NCBI GenBank assembly: GCA_030247855.1
Contig: JAPDRN010000004.1
Location: forward strand, 248,001-312,000
Direction: 5' to 3'
Origin: Knufia peltigerae
Taxonomy: Eukaryota > Ascomycota > Eurotiomycetes > Chaetothyriales > Trichomeriaceae
DNA length: 64,000 nucleotides
The notes beneath the pieces were generated by a model. The model was given only the letters and a program-made list of their open reading frames with translations, did no database searches and was not told the DNA's origin. Every line of letters starts with the position of its first letter. Within the stretch, counting starts at the first letter, position 1. Positions 35,218 through 45,910 of the stretch are shown piece by piece. A program made the translations under genes and the position numbers.

Positions 35218-35932
35218 CTACGAGTCCTCGACGACGACAGTCTGCAGGCCCTTGGCTTCCTTGTTCTTGACGTTGACGGCCTGGACGTAGCTGTACAGCT
35301 TCTCCTTGGCGCCCTCCTCGTCGTTACGCTTACGGCTGATGCGCACGCGCAGGCGGAAGGGGACTCCCTTGATGCCGGATTCCCAGACCTTCTTGTTCAA
35401 TTGAGGGTCGAGGCGGACGTCCGAGGTGCCCTGTTCTACGTTAGTCTGGGTGGATTCGACTTCGTCGTGGCTGGACCACTTGACGGAATGCTTTTCAGAT
35501 CACGTACCATGGCTTGAGTCGCAAATTTGCGAATCTCCTTGATCGCACGAGGGGCTCGCTTCTTGAAGCTCACACCGTGAACCTTTTATGTCACAAAAAG
35601 TGTATAAAATCAGTCTTCCGTCCAAAATGCTTGGTTCATGTTGAGAGATAGAGAAGGGTATGTGTGTGTGTGTGTGAGAGAGACAGAGTCAAGGGGGCGC
35701 AAGCCATTCGGGTGGACTTCATAAAACTGATTGTCCCTCCTCTTTAATTTTTTTTTTCTCCCATTGCTCCAAACGCAGGTGCAAAACTAAGGTATCACTT
35801 TAGGATTTTAAAACATACTCGCTTGTGGAGGTGGATGGTGTATTCGCGGGCGACGACATCGGAGATGGCTGATCGAGTCTTCTTGGGTGCTCCCGTCTTC
35901 TTGGGCTGAGTCTTTGGGTTGTCCTTGACCAT
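35218..35932 (-). CDS. RPL31: 60S ribosomal protein eL31
   Basis: Three exons (35932-35819, 35582-35508, 35430-35218) encode 133 aa, with introns of 236 and 77 nt. The protein is a small basic component of the large ribosomal subunit near the peptide exit tunnel. Recognisable eL31 motifs are SAISDVVAREYTIHLHKR (end of exon 1), GVSFKKRAPRAIKEIRKFA (exon 2) and DVRLDPQLNKKVWESGIKG followed by PFRLRVRISRKRNDEE (exon 3). Length agrees with the family (113-125 aa in yeast and human, slightly longer here at the N-terminus). The relatively long first intron is typical of fungal ribosomal protein genes, where introns often carry regulatory signals; a TG microsatellite lies inside it. Confidence 0.96.
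35661..35676 (+). repeat. (TG)n dinucleotide repeat in intron 1 of eL31
   Basis: Eight TG units followed by GAGAGAGA lie within the first intron of the eL31 gene. Confidence 0.85.
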
Positions 35933-36361
35933 TTTGGCGGTGCTGTTTGGTTTTCGTCAGTGTTCAAGTCTGCGTCGGTTGGCCGGGGATGGAGAGATCG
36001 TGCCAGCTGTAGAAGAAATGGAAGATTACTTACATCTGAAGAAGATGGACAGGGGGAGGTTGTTGGAAGTTGGGCGACAAAAAGGTGGTTGTTGAACTGC
36101 GACAAAAGACAAAACCTACTGGTTTGCGCAGACTGAAAGTTGAAGATTCCAAAGTGTGGGCTATTCCAAAATCGGCAAGTTTGGCCAAGATTTCGTTCAC
36201 GTGATGAGACTTTTGGAGTGCTGTAAGACACTAAATACAACGGCGGGTCTTATAGACAAGATGCGCAATTTGTTCAGTGGGCAACTTCTGCTCCCTATGG
36301 TCTGAGTGGAATCCATATTTGAGGTATGGAGGGAATTTGATATTTCTCGTCCATGGCATAT
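35933..36361. other. Intergenic, 429 bp
   Basis: This region holds the promoter and leader of eL31 (minus) and the 3' flank of the omega-amidase gene (minus). No gene is seen. Confidence 0.45.
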
Positions 36362-37327
36362 CTATGGCCCGCTTTCGTCCTCGAAGCGTACCTTTCCAGC
36401 ACTCACATCAGGATAGACATCGAACCTTCTCTGAGTATAAATAGGAATACCTTTCCTCGTCTCTTCAATCTTTGCCCCGTCAAGGTCAGCGTAAACAGTC
36501 ACCTCGTGTTCGTCCGCCTCTGTCACGACCTCGGCATTTGGATTGACAACCATTGAGTGCCCATAAGCATGATATGTTGCATCCATATCTCGGGCTGGAC
36601 TGCACATGGCAACGTAGATCTGGTTATCCATGGCTCTGGCGCGTGCTTGTAAGGACCAGTGCATCGGACCGGTTGTGGTGTTGAATGCGCCGGGGTAGAC
36701 GAACATGAATGCTCCTTTCCTGGCTGCAATCATGGCCAATTCCGGGAATCGAACATCGTAGCAGATGGCCAGTCCTATCTTACCATATTCTGGCAAGTCA
36801 ACGATAGTCACCTTGTTACCCGCGGTGAGCACATCACTCTCTTTAAATTTGATCTTCCCGGGAATGTCTATGTCGAATAGATGTGTCTTCCGGTGTGTGG
36901 CCACAAGCTTCCCTGTCGGCGAGAAGACCAGCGAGGTGTTAAAATACTCTTTCGTCTCTGGAACAAATTCCGGTATGCTCCCTCCTATCAGATATGTCTT
37001 GGTCTCTGCTGCTACCGATGACAACATATGCCATGACGGCGACTTTTCTGGTGAAGGAGGAGACGGCAGAATGGTCTCTGCGTATTTCGGGAAATACTGG
37101 CAACCATACGGCGAGTTAAAGCATTCTGGGAGCACGACCAGCGATGCCCCGGCTTTGGCTGCTTCGACTATCTTGGACCGCGCATGTGCAAGGTTCACCG
37201 TCTTGTCACCACCTGAATATATACATTAGACCTATTCCCATGGCTGGACCGGTAATGTCACTGACCACTTACCTGAGGCTAGCTGAATGAGAGCCAGCTT
37301 GAAAGGCTTCTTCAATAACCCTGCCAT
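36362..37327 (-). CDS. NIT3: Omega-amidase / Nit protein (nitrilase superfamily, NIT2/NIT3 type)
   Basis: Two exons (37327-37273 and 37212-36362; 60-nt intron) encode 301 aa, starting MAGLLKKPFKLALIQLASG. The enzyme hydrolyses alpha-ketoglutaramate and related omega-amides, or repairs deaminated glutathione, in cytosol or mitochondria. The Glu-Lys-Cys triad is visible as E48 (VVLPECFNSPYG), K127 (THRKTHLFDIDIPG) and C169 (IGLAICYDVRFPE). The HRKxHLFDIDIPG pattern and the GGSIPE segment are characteristic of the NIT2/NIT3 branch rather than true nitrilases. Length is slightly above the human NIT2 (276 aa). I am confident of the family; which of the two closely related activities it has is not decided by sequence reading alone. 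Confidence 0.92.
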
Positions 37328-38115
37328 GGTGTGCAAAATGAGAACAGTTGCAATGCAGGACTCGTGATGGTGGGGGATTGAAAGGTTCTAAAGCAATCCG
37401 TCGTGATGGTGAAGGGCGCAGTCTCCAGGTAAGTCAATCGGAGGTCGGACTTTATCCCGAACTGCCGGACTTTGCAGTCCGAGGTGCTTCACCTCTAGAA
37501 CTTCAATTTTGTTCCACGACATCGAGTACATTCATCCATCACAAGCAAGGAACATGCCATCATGGGTACGTATAGTGCGTTGTCGGCTCGCAGCAGACAC
37601 CATATCAATTGGCTAAGGGCATCACATTTGCTTTAGCAAACATGTATGGTGAGCTTCTTCAGACTTGATGCAAACTGCTTGCCAGCCTTAGGATATGGCC
37701 TCAAATGGAAAGAGAATGCCCAAAACAAGTCCAAACAATTCCAAGAGTACTTTCCGCATGTTTGCCTTGTTGTCTTCCTTTGATGCCGTTTGACTTGCGG
37801 CTGTCTACAGCACCTTCTTTGTTCTACCTGGGCAGGCGTCAGACACTACTTCCAGGTAATCGTGCCTGCATCTTGTAACAAGACGTCGCCATGCCTACTT
37901 GCCAACTTTACAAATACACAACTGCTGCCCTTCTCTTTCCCACATACTGCTTCAAGTTCCTCTTCTCTGACCTTCATCATTGTTGTCACCTGGGTTCACT
38001 GCGATCGAAGCAGATGTAGGTGACTGTTGTGTTTCCTCTCTTCCATCTCGAAGTCCAGCACCTGACGCCACTACCTCCGCGAGACTTCACATTCAAGGCT
38101 GTTCCGCTGTCTACC
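37328..38115. other. Region between divergent genes, with a candidate tiny spliced ORF
   Basis: This 788-bp stretch lies upstream of both NIT3 (minus) and the basic protein gene (plus). It contains the doubtful 35-codon spliced frame listed separately at 37562-37783. The section 37790-38030 is pyrimidine-rich, as expected of the leader of the gene starting at 38116. Confidence 0.4.
37562..37783 (+). CDS. Candidate micro-protein with two small introns (doubtful)
   Basis: An ATG in good context (gccatcATGG) is followed after one base by a GTACGT donor. Joining 37562-37565, 37637-37648 and 37692-37783 gives a 35-aa frame starting MANMYGYGLKWKENAQ and ending with hydrophobic VCLVVFL. Each junction has a GT donor and an AG acceptor (GTACGT...CTTTAG, GTGAGC...CCTTAG) and keeps phase. 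Against it, the middle exon is only 12 nt, the second intron only 43 nt, and no family is recognised. It might instead be the 5' leader of a transcript, or chance. Confidence 0.25.
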
Positions 38116-39162
38116 ATGACTGAAATAGCATCCACCCCTCAGACTGGCGTCAAGTCACCACCGGCTGCAGATACCATGACTGAACCCGGAGCTAATGAGA
38201 ACGGCACTGCTGACAACATTCCCTCCCAAGAGACGCTGGGTGCTACTCCTGCCACGCTTGCTACATCTGCAAACCGTGGAAAGGGTATGTCGACAACTCG
38301 ATCCCATGTCAATTACAAGTTCGACCCTGCTACTGAGAACGAGATTCGTGATCTGATGCAAAATGCACGTAATGTTGACAAGACCCATCACTTCAAATCG
38401 GACAAAGACACGACAAAGCTGGCCCATCTAGCCACCAACTTGATTCAGCTATTGAATGCAGAGTACATTGTGAGTTAGTCTGAACGTCATGCAATCTTTT
38501 CTGACGACATGTCTTAGGCCAAAGATATCATTGTCCGAGCCGTTGCTTACATGCAAGGCGAGAGTCAAGTCCCACCACACCGTGCTCTCACACAGGCTCA
38601 CCGTGATCGCAAAGCGGAACGTCGAAACACTCACAGCGGCCAGAAACCTCATAACATCACCAACGGGGACAGTCGTGTTCGTGCTACCAGTGAGGGTATC
38701 AAGGGGGCTTTGGGCAATAGCAAGGTTGAATCGTCCACATCTGCAACTCCTCATAAGGCGGACGTCAATGCCAAGGCGGTAGACTCACCTTCACAGTCAA
38801 GCTCAAATGGCGAGTCCCCTGGCAATGCCATAGGCTCCGAGAAGGAAAACACCTCCCCAGCAAGTGCCCATGTGACGTCGAACAAGCTTCCCAAGAAAAG
38901 CTACTGGAAGAATCGACGTGAAGCCAAGAAAAGAGCAGTGTCTCACAATGCTGGCGTGGCTGGACACAATGAGAGTGGCAGTACCAACAGCAAAGCCGAA
39001 CCGAAGGACGCTGCTACCAGTCAAGCTACACATAACGGATCGGTCGTTGTTGAGGCTAAGGACACCACTGCTAGCAAAGGTCATCCAGAAACAGCCGTCA
39101 AGCAAGGCTCAGACGCCATGCTCCAGGTTGAAAAGGAGGCGAGTGCTGCTTCCCAAGCCTAA
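38116..39162 (+). CDS. Uncharacterised hydrophilic protein
   Basis: Two exons (38116-38469 and 38518-39162; 48-nt intron) encode 332 aa. The start is the ATG at 38116, not the GTG that opens the frame at 38020. A compact, probably folded helical region lies at about residues 55-140 (VNYKFDPATENEIRDLMQNA, LAHLATNLIQLLNAEY, then across the intron AKDIIVRAVAYMQGE). The rest is Ser/Thr/Ala/Lys-rich and likely disordered, with one basic patch KKSYWKNRREAKKRAV near residue 255. No membrane segments or signal peptide are present. I do not recognise the family. The exon junction in the middle of the helical region supports the model. Confidence 0.75.
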
Positions 39163-39929
39163 AGGCTCATATGATCATCATATGCTATCACAAGCATCAA
39201 AGAATGAGACAGTACGCAAGGTGTGTGAGATTATGCTTGCAGCGATGGAGGGAATGGAGTTTCACATTGCAGTTGGCGGAATCCAAGATAACTCAAGACA
39301 TCCAAAAATACTTAGCAAATGGCAGATATAGATTTGCGCATCATTCTCTCGACCCAATTCATACATATCGCAATCCATTAGAACATGCAGACGTCATCCA
39401 CACACCTCCATCTCATGAGGTAGAATACGTAGGTGTTCAGATCTACTCCAGCTCATCCCGCGTTATCAATCTCGGACTGTCGCTGCCGGGGAAGATCCAC
39501 AAACTCGGGCCGAATGCGAACAATGATTGGATTTGAAGCGTGATAACCGTTCAGGTGTGGACGCGGAGACGGATTTGGGTGGTAGACAGTCTACTGGTCT
39601 GCGCAGCCAGCACCGCATGATATTGTACTAGGCTACCCTAAGAGTACAGTTAGTCTCTCAAGAGTTCCAAGCATCCATATTCTGCAGATCAGCACACGGT
39701 GTAGAATGTAGGGCACGAGATTCAACATAGACGATTTCTTTGCTCAGATCGCACTCTCATGACTCCACTAAAGTTCTCAGTATCACGACTACGGTACACA
39801 CAAAGCTGGTCTGCTGGGAATTCACATTTGAAACAACATTTGAAACAGTGATACTTTACTATCACAGTTCAATTTGGCCTCGGCGGACTCGAGCGATTCT
39901 AGCAAGGCCGCTCAACGGTGACATCAAGT
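39163..39929. other. Intergenic, 767 bp
   Basis: This is the 3' flank of the unknown protein gene and the promoter of the next Zn2Cys6 gene. No gene is seen. A near-perfect direct repeat (cacatttgaaacaacatttgaaacag) lies at about 39821-39847. Confidence 0.45.
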
Positions 39930-42255
39930 ATGGAAAACATCTCACCACCGCCAGACACCAATACCCAACAACCACAGCGGTTGATGTTCGAACAGACCGA
40001 GCAGCATCCCTGGCTACCAGACAATGTCGACTTCGATGCTTGGTCATTTTCTAATCTGCCAGGAGACACTTATGCGGTCCCTTTTCTTGACTTCAGCTAC
40101 CTGCCTCCCGATCATCACTACAGCCCGCAACCACCGCAGAAGCGGCGAAGGGGGAGACCATATACTGTGAGTGGAATTCTCATCATCAAAAAATGTGCAG
40201 CTATGCATTCAGGCATTTGCTGACGTCTGCCAACTACCTAAGGGTTGTCTGACCTGCCGTGACAGAAAGATCAAGGTAAGTCATACGGCCGTGTTGCTGG
40301 ATTACTCTGGTCGTGACTAACGGCGACAGTGTGATGGAGGACGTCCTGTCTGCTCGAACTGTGAGAAGTCACGGCACTATGCATGTCGCGGATACTTGGA
40401 CTTTGATGCTGCGAAATCCAAGGCAAGGATAGCAACACACGACGTGCATACTACTGCCCTCTCCGATGCTCCTGACACTGCTCTGGCGCAGTCGCCGATA
40501 CCCTTCCAGCAACAGTTTCATGCTGGTACCAGGTCTCCAGGAGAGAAGTACGCCGTTCACCAAAGCAAGGTCAGGTCTCCGCTGCATGTAGGTGGCCGGT
40601 CACAGAGTACCCCTTCGAATGTTACGGCCACCGAAGACGGCCAACCCACTTCATGGGAAGACCTCATCCCACGTTCAGAGATCCAGTCCGAGCGACTCGA
40701 TAACGATGGGGCCCCATCTCACACGGCTCTGACCCTGGTGGACAACCAGCTGGACAACCAGAACGAGCAGGCAACCGTGGGCAGTGATTATAAGGACTAT
40801 GATCTGTTGCTCCACTACAAGAAGGTGGTATGTCACATTATGATGCCAACGATAGACATTGTGAGAAACCCCTGGCTGCAGATTTACCTGCCAATGGCCA
40901 TGCGCGATCCGCCCACTGCCTCTCAGCTAGCCTTGCGGTACGCCCTCATGTCAGTAGCGGCGTATAACCTCGCACAGGCCGACGACCCTCGCGCCCACAA
41001 GGATGACCAGCGAGCCGTGCACTACAGATCCAAAGCAGCGGAGATTCTCAAGGACCTGGTGCACTCCTGCATGGAAGAAAAGGATACTTCCGACAGATGC
41101 GCATCCCTAGCTGCGGCCATGAGTCTGATCTCGACCGACGTGTTCGGCGACGACGGTTTCGACTGTAACGTCAACGTCAACATGGCTAAGCGGATCGTCC
41201 AAAAGACTGGAGGCGAGAGGTTTTGGACATCGACACACGAGACGAGTGTATTGTATCAGATCTTTCGGTGCTACGACATGGTCGCATCGACGACTCGTTC
41301 TGGCCCAAATGATCCGTCTTCACAAAACTCGTCGCAAAAGTCTACTGGTTCTGTTGCTAGCGACCAGTCTGAATCACCCAGCGACGAGTCTGCGAACGAG
41401 GGATTATTAGACGCGGCTACTCTTCGCGAAGACGTTTTTCCGTACCAGGGCCATTACATTCTCGACACGACGTTCGGCATCGGTCTACGAACCATGTCGT
41501 TGCTCCATCGCACCATCAGACTCAGCATGTTGTGCGCGCAACATAAAGCGAGATCGTCACGCTGGCCAGATGACCTGAGTCAGGACGTAGAGGCGTTAAG
41601 GAACCAATTGCATCGCATAGCGGAAAACCCTGCATCCTTCATACCTAGTGTCTCGGGCCATCAGATGGTACCTAGGCTGGACTCAAGGGAATGTCGCGCG
41701 ACAGTGGCTTCACTTGGATCCTCGACGCAGCCACGCTCGCTATTTCCAGGTGTCATATGTGATGAACTCATGGAGAATCACCAGTGGGCTTTCCACTATG
41801 CCGTCATTGTGTATTATTACCGCGTCTTCTCGACGTTGTCAGCTGCACTGCAGCAACAGCAGCAGCAGCATAACATCATCGAGGCTGACAACAGTGATGC
41901 CAACTGCCAGCGCTATGTGGACAAGATCCTCGAACGGCTGGAGAATATCGATTGTCTCACGCGAGGCACGGATGTACGGCCTGCGAACACGCTGTGGCCT
42001 GCGTTCGTGGCTGCTGCGGAGGCTGTGAATGTCGACCTCAGGCATCGTGCGTTGCTATGGTTTTCGAGAGCGGCGAGGCAGGGTATAGGGAACATCCCAC
42101 GCGCGAAACATTTGACCATGGAGATCTGGAGGAGGGTCGATCGGCAGTTGCCTCCAGATGAACCGTCGTCGTCGTTCTCGTCGAATCAGGGACTTGGGCC
42201 CGTGGATTGGAGAGAGGTCATGGAGGAACTCGGGAGCTTGATCATGTTGACTTGA
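39930..42255 (+). CDS. Zn2Cys6 transcription factor with fungal-specific domain
   Basis: Three exons (39930-40166, 40243-40275, 40330-42255) encode 731 aa. The start is ATG at 39930, inside a frame opened by GTG at 39918. A basic AT-hook-like patch (KRRRGRP) directly precedes the zinc cluster, whose cysteines are C81, C84, C91, C98, C101 and C109 (spacing 2-6-6-2-7). The cluster is interrupted by introns on both sides of the 33-nt exon 2, a common arrangement for this class. The long C-terminal part (residues about 210-730) is the fungal regulatory domain (Fungal_trans_2-like), with helices such as LRYALMSVAAYNLAQAD and a poly-Gln run near residue 595. It neighbours an amino-acid permease on the opposite strand (3' ends only 62 bp apart), which might be a target. 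That link is inference. Confidence 0.88.
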
Positions 42256-42317
42256 CGCTGATCTTGAATCTGGGGTGTGCCGCATGGAACTTTTCCTAGT
42301 GAGCCGATATCCAATTC

Positions 42318-44389
42318 TCAGTCCCAAAGAGCCCCGACGAGTTTTCGCCAGAATGGAAGTTCTGGCTCGACCTCGATATCGACGGCGGCTCGCTCAAGAG
42401 CCTCTGTGAGAGGAATGTCTGCCAGCTTGACGATTCTCGTACGTTTTATGATCTTCCATAGCACAAAGGCTGTAATGACGAGGGGAATGTCTCTGTGAAG
42501 GCAAGGAAAGAGGTTAGTGTTATACCCTGCAGATTGACGGACCCAAGGTTCCTCGACGGTGGGATAGACGTACAGATATGAAGAAATGAAGCGACTCGTT
42601 GACCAATTCCCCTTTGTGAAGACTGGGAAGCCGGCAGTGAAGAGAATAATGATACACATGACCAGTGCCAGAGGTGTAGAGAATTCTGTTACAGTCAAGG
42701 ATTTGAATGAATTAGCCTTGGGACAGACAAGCACATGAACGACAACAAGTCAATGATGCCTTTCTGGGGGGGGAAGGAAGAAGTGACATGAATATTCGCT
42801 GATTTGGAAACACAAACACGTACCTGTAAACTTGGTGTGCCACGGGAGTCTCGAGAGTGGGATTCCCTGTGAGCGCATCGCGAGCATAAGCCGCGAATGA
42901 TTTGCGAGCACCGTGATCCAAGACACGAGCACGCCGCAGGCGGTCAAGTCGACTAACCACCAAAACACGGTCAGGGCGTTCTCCGACAGGCTCATGAAGG
43001 CCAGGAACATGAAGGCCGTGAACAGGAGGACGCACACGTAGGGGACACCCCAAGGGGTGGTGCGCAGGAAGACCCGAGGGGCTTGCCTCTTCAACGCGAG
43101 ACCGTATAGGACCCTGGTCCCGGAGAGCAAGGCTTGGTTCGACGAAGACCAGGCCGAGGTGATGACGACGGCGTTGACCACCGACGGGACACCCTTGAGG
43201 CCCGCGGCGCTCGCGGCGATGACGAAGGGACTCTGGGCGGCGGTCCCCGACTGGTCGTCCAGCCTGGGGTCGTCGCTCGACACGAGCATGCCGACGACGA
43301 GGACGGCTAGGACGTAGAACGTGGCGACCCTCACAAAGACCCTCTTGCAGGCCTTTGGGATGGCCACGCGCGGGTTCCGTGTTTCGGCCGCCGCCATGGC
43401 GATGCTTTCAACTCCGGCGAAGCTGAAGACGGCGTTGCTCATGACGGCCCAGTAGGCCAAAAACCTCCCCCAACTCCCGCTGCCGATGTACTCCACGAAC
43501 GGTCCCGGATGGGACCAGTACCGGAAACCGATTCGAGGGGTGCCCGGGACACCACCCAGGTCGATGACCAGACCCAGGAGGATCAGGAATACAATGAACA
43601 AAATCTTGAGCAGGGCGAACCAGAATTCGACCTCGCCGTAGATACCTATAAAGGACATGCCGACGATGACGGTCAAACAGATGAAGACGACGATCCACAC
43701 GGAAGAGTTGACCGAGGTCGTCCAGTATTGAAACAGGACGCATATCGCCGTGATCTCGGTCGGGATGGACAGGCAATTGCCGTAGACCAGGTTGTACCTG
43801 TAGGGTTTCATTATTGTGAGATTCAACACTCCGTAGGTACAATCTCTCGAGTTCGTGGAAGATGTGACGTGAGAGACGTGTAGGATGTGAAAAAAAACAT
43901 ACCCAATGGCAAACCCTAACGCCGGGTCGATCAGTACTTCGGCATGTCGCACAAAACTTCCAGTGACAGGAAACAAAGCCGTCACTTCTCCCAATGCGAA
44001 TTGGACCGCGCAGACGATGAGGCCGACGGTGGCGTAACCCAGGAGAGCGCCCAGAGGGCCAGCGGTTTGAATCGACCCTCCGAGACCGAGGAAGAGACCG
44101 GTGCCCTATATATATGCGCGCAGTAATGTGAGCCATCAGATTCCGGAACAAGTACACAACATTGGGTAGGTAAGGGGTTGGAGGTTGTGTTCCTTACGAT
44201 GGCCCCGGCGATAGCAATCAACCCAATATGTCGTTGATGCAAGCCTCGACGAAGATCCTGATCTTCTCTCGTGGTCACAAAGTCACTGTCATCGACGTGA
44301 GATGGCGATCGAAGTTGTGCCTCGTCCGCCTCTCCGACCACCGAAGTCTCTTGTACATGTTTGGCTCCAGTCGCTGGTGATGGCGCCAT
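42318..44389 (-). CDS. Amino-acid permease (APC superfamily, fungal YAT family)
   Basis: Five exons (44389-44198, 44105-43903, 43797-42824, 42685-42574, 42492-42318) encode 551 aa. YAT permeases are plasma-membrane H+/amino-acid symporters with 12 membrane helices. The N-tail (residues 1-48) is hydrophilic. TM1 begins with HIGLIAIAGAI, and the family motif GTGLFLGLGGSIQTAGP follows across intron 1. Further markers are FALGEVTALFPVTGSFVRHA, YNLVYGNCLSIPTEITA, SFAGVESIAMAAAETRNPR and ALLSGTRVLYGLALKRQAPR. The C-terminal helices and charged tail (DIEVEPELPFWRKL) complete a normal-length protein. Exon 3 is much richer in third-position GC than exons 1, 4 and 5. Substrate preference is not clear from sequence. 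Confidence 0.92.
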
Positions 44390-45910
44390 GACGACGATGT
44401 GGGAAAGGAAAATGATGGGGATTTCGAAAAGAGTCAATCAGTCCTGGAGACACAAGATATCATAAAAGGTCCGTAATCATACTCCCGTATGTGGCCGAAA
44501 AATGGCGTGCTATTTGATATTAGTTTTTCTGCAAAAATGTAACTTGGTCGGGGCTTCTCCGTATGTACGGATAGTATATGTGAAAATTTTCTGCCACTTG
44601 TACTATCCACCGATACCGCTGGTGAGGATTTATATGACATTATCGCTGGCCAGAAATACCTTCATTCTACTGTTTTATTCCTGAGCAGGGAACAAGATAC
44701 TGGTCTTTTGATCTCTCAATATGATATATTCAGTGTGTTTACTGCAAGTACAGCGGCAGTGTGGTGGGGGACGTTGTCGGTGTCTTCTAGGCGAGGCTGG
44801 CCATGTTTCGGCAAAGGCTTAGGCAAGGCTTAGGCTTAACATCACCACTTCTTAAGCGGGATGATCTACGTAATGTACCGAAGTACGGAGCACCTTGAGG
44901 TGCCTAAGGAAGCATCTAATAATCAAATAGGCCAGTTAACACGGAGTACCAGTGCCTAATTGACCTTAATTGACAGCGCTGGGTACCTTGATGATTCTTA
45001 TAGATGCATATTGATTCCCACCACCCTTCCTGAGGTCGTCATCACCCTTTTGTGTCCTACAACTCTGTAGCAGTTTATCATAGACCATGATTTAATATTC
45101 CCATCAAGCAATGGCTCAACTACCCCTCTTTTCGGCGTTACACACCTCTCCTGATCCCTTTTCCCAACCAAGTCAAGTCGCCCGCAATGCCAAGGTAAAG
45201 TGTGTCATTTCTACTCCGTAACAAAGTGAAGAAAACAAGCATTTCGGGGACAGGGAGGGGGATCATGGAGTACAAGTATGAGCGGAAATCCGACATCACC
45301 AAGAACTGCATCTGTACCTGATCATCGCTCGGTCAGGGATCGACACCAACCAAAGGAGAAAGGATGGCTGGAATCTGACGCAAGGAGAAAACCGTCAGAG
45401 AGTAGGGTCGCAATACCGACTACTCACTGCCAAATCAATAAAAGAGCAAAAAACATCAACAAAATGCAAGCTCCAGATCCGAACCGACACCATTCCTCTT
45501 CACTTTGGGGCATCAAGTGCTGAAAGCGCCAGGAAAGCGTCTCACAACCAGCATCCAATTCGCTATTCCCAAAGGCAGGGGATCCTTGCAAGCCACCGAC
45601 TGATTATCTCCTTTTAACCCTTTTACTCATTCGGGTACGGATACCAGGACCGGTGAGGCTACATCCAAAAAAATAGAAAAATTGAGGGCAAGGATTAGAG
45701 GAACGAAGGAGGGCCAGAACGGTACTTGGAAGTGTTTCAAGGAGCCACCAGAATCACTCTTGGGGGGTTGACCAGGTACTGTACCCCCAGTACGGGGTGG
45801 CTAAACCAGACTTGTACTCTTTATCATGAAGACATCCCTTTCGGTCTCTCGCGCACACTCAAGATTGTCGTTTCCTGTTCTTCTCTCAACAACAATGATT
45901 TTTGCAAAAC
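44390..45910. other. Intergenic, 1.5 kb, divergent
   Basis: This region lies between the permease (minus) and the Fungal_trans_2 regulator (plus). It holds an exact TACTCCGTA at 45212 and near-copies at about 44885 and 44940. Small frames such as 45278-45523 and 45726-46169 lack support. It is presumably regulatory for both genes. Confidence 0.45.
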
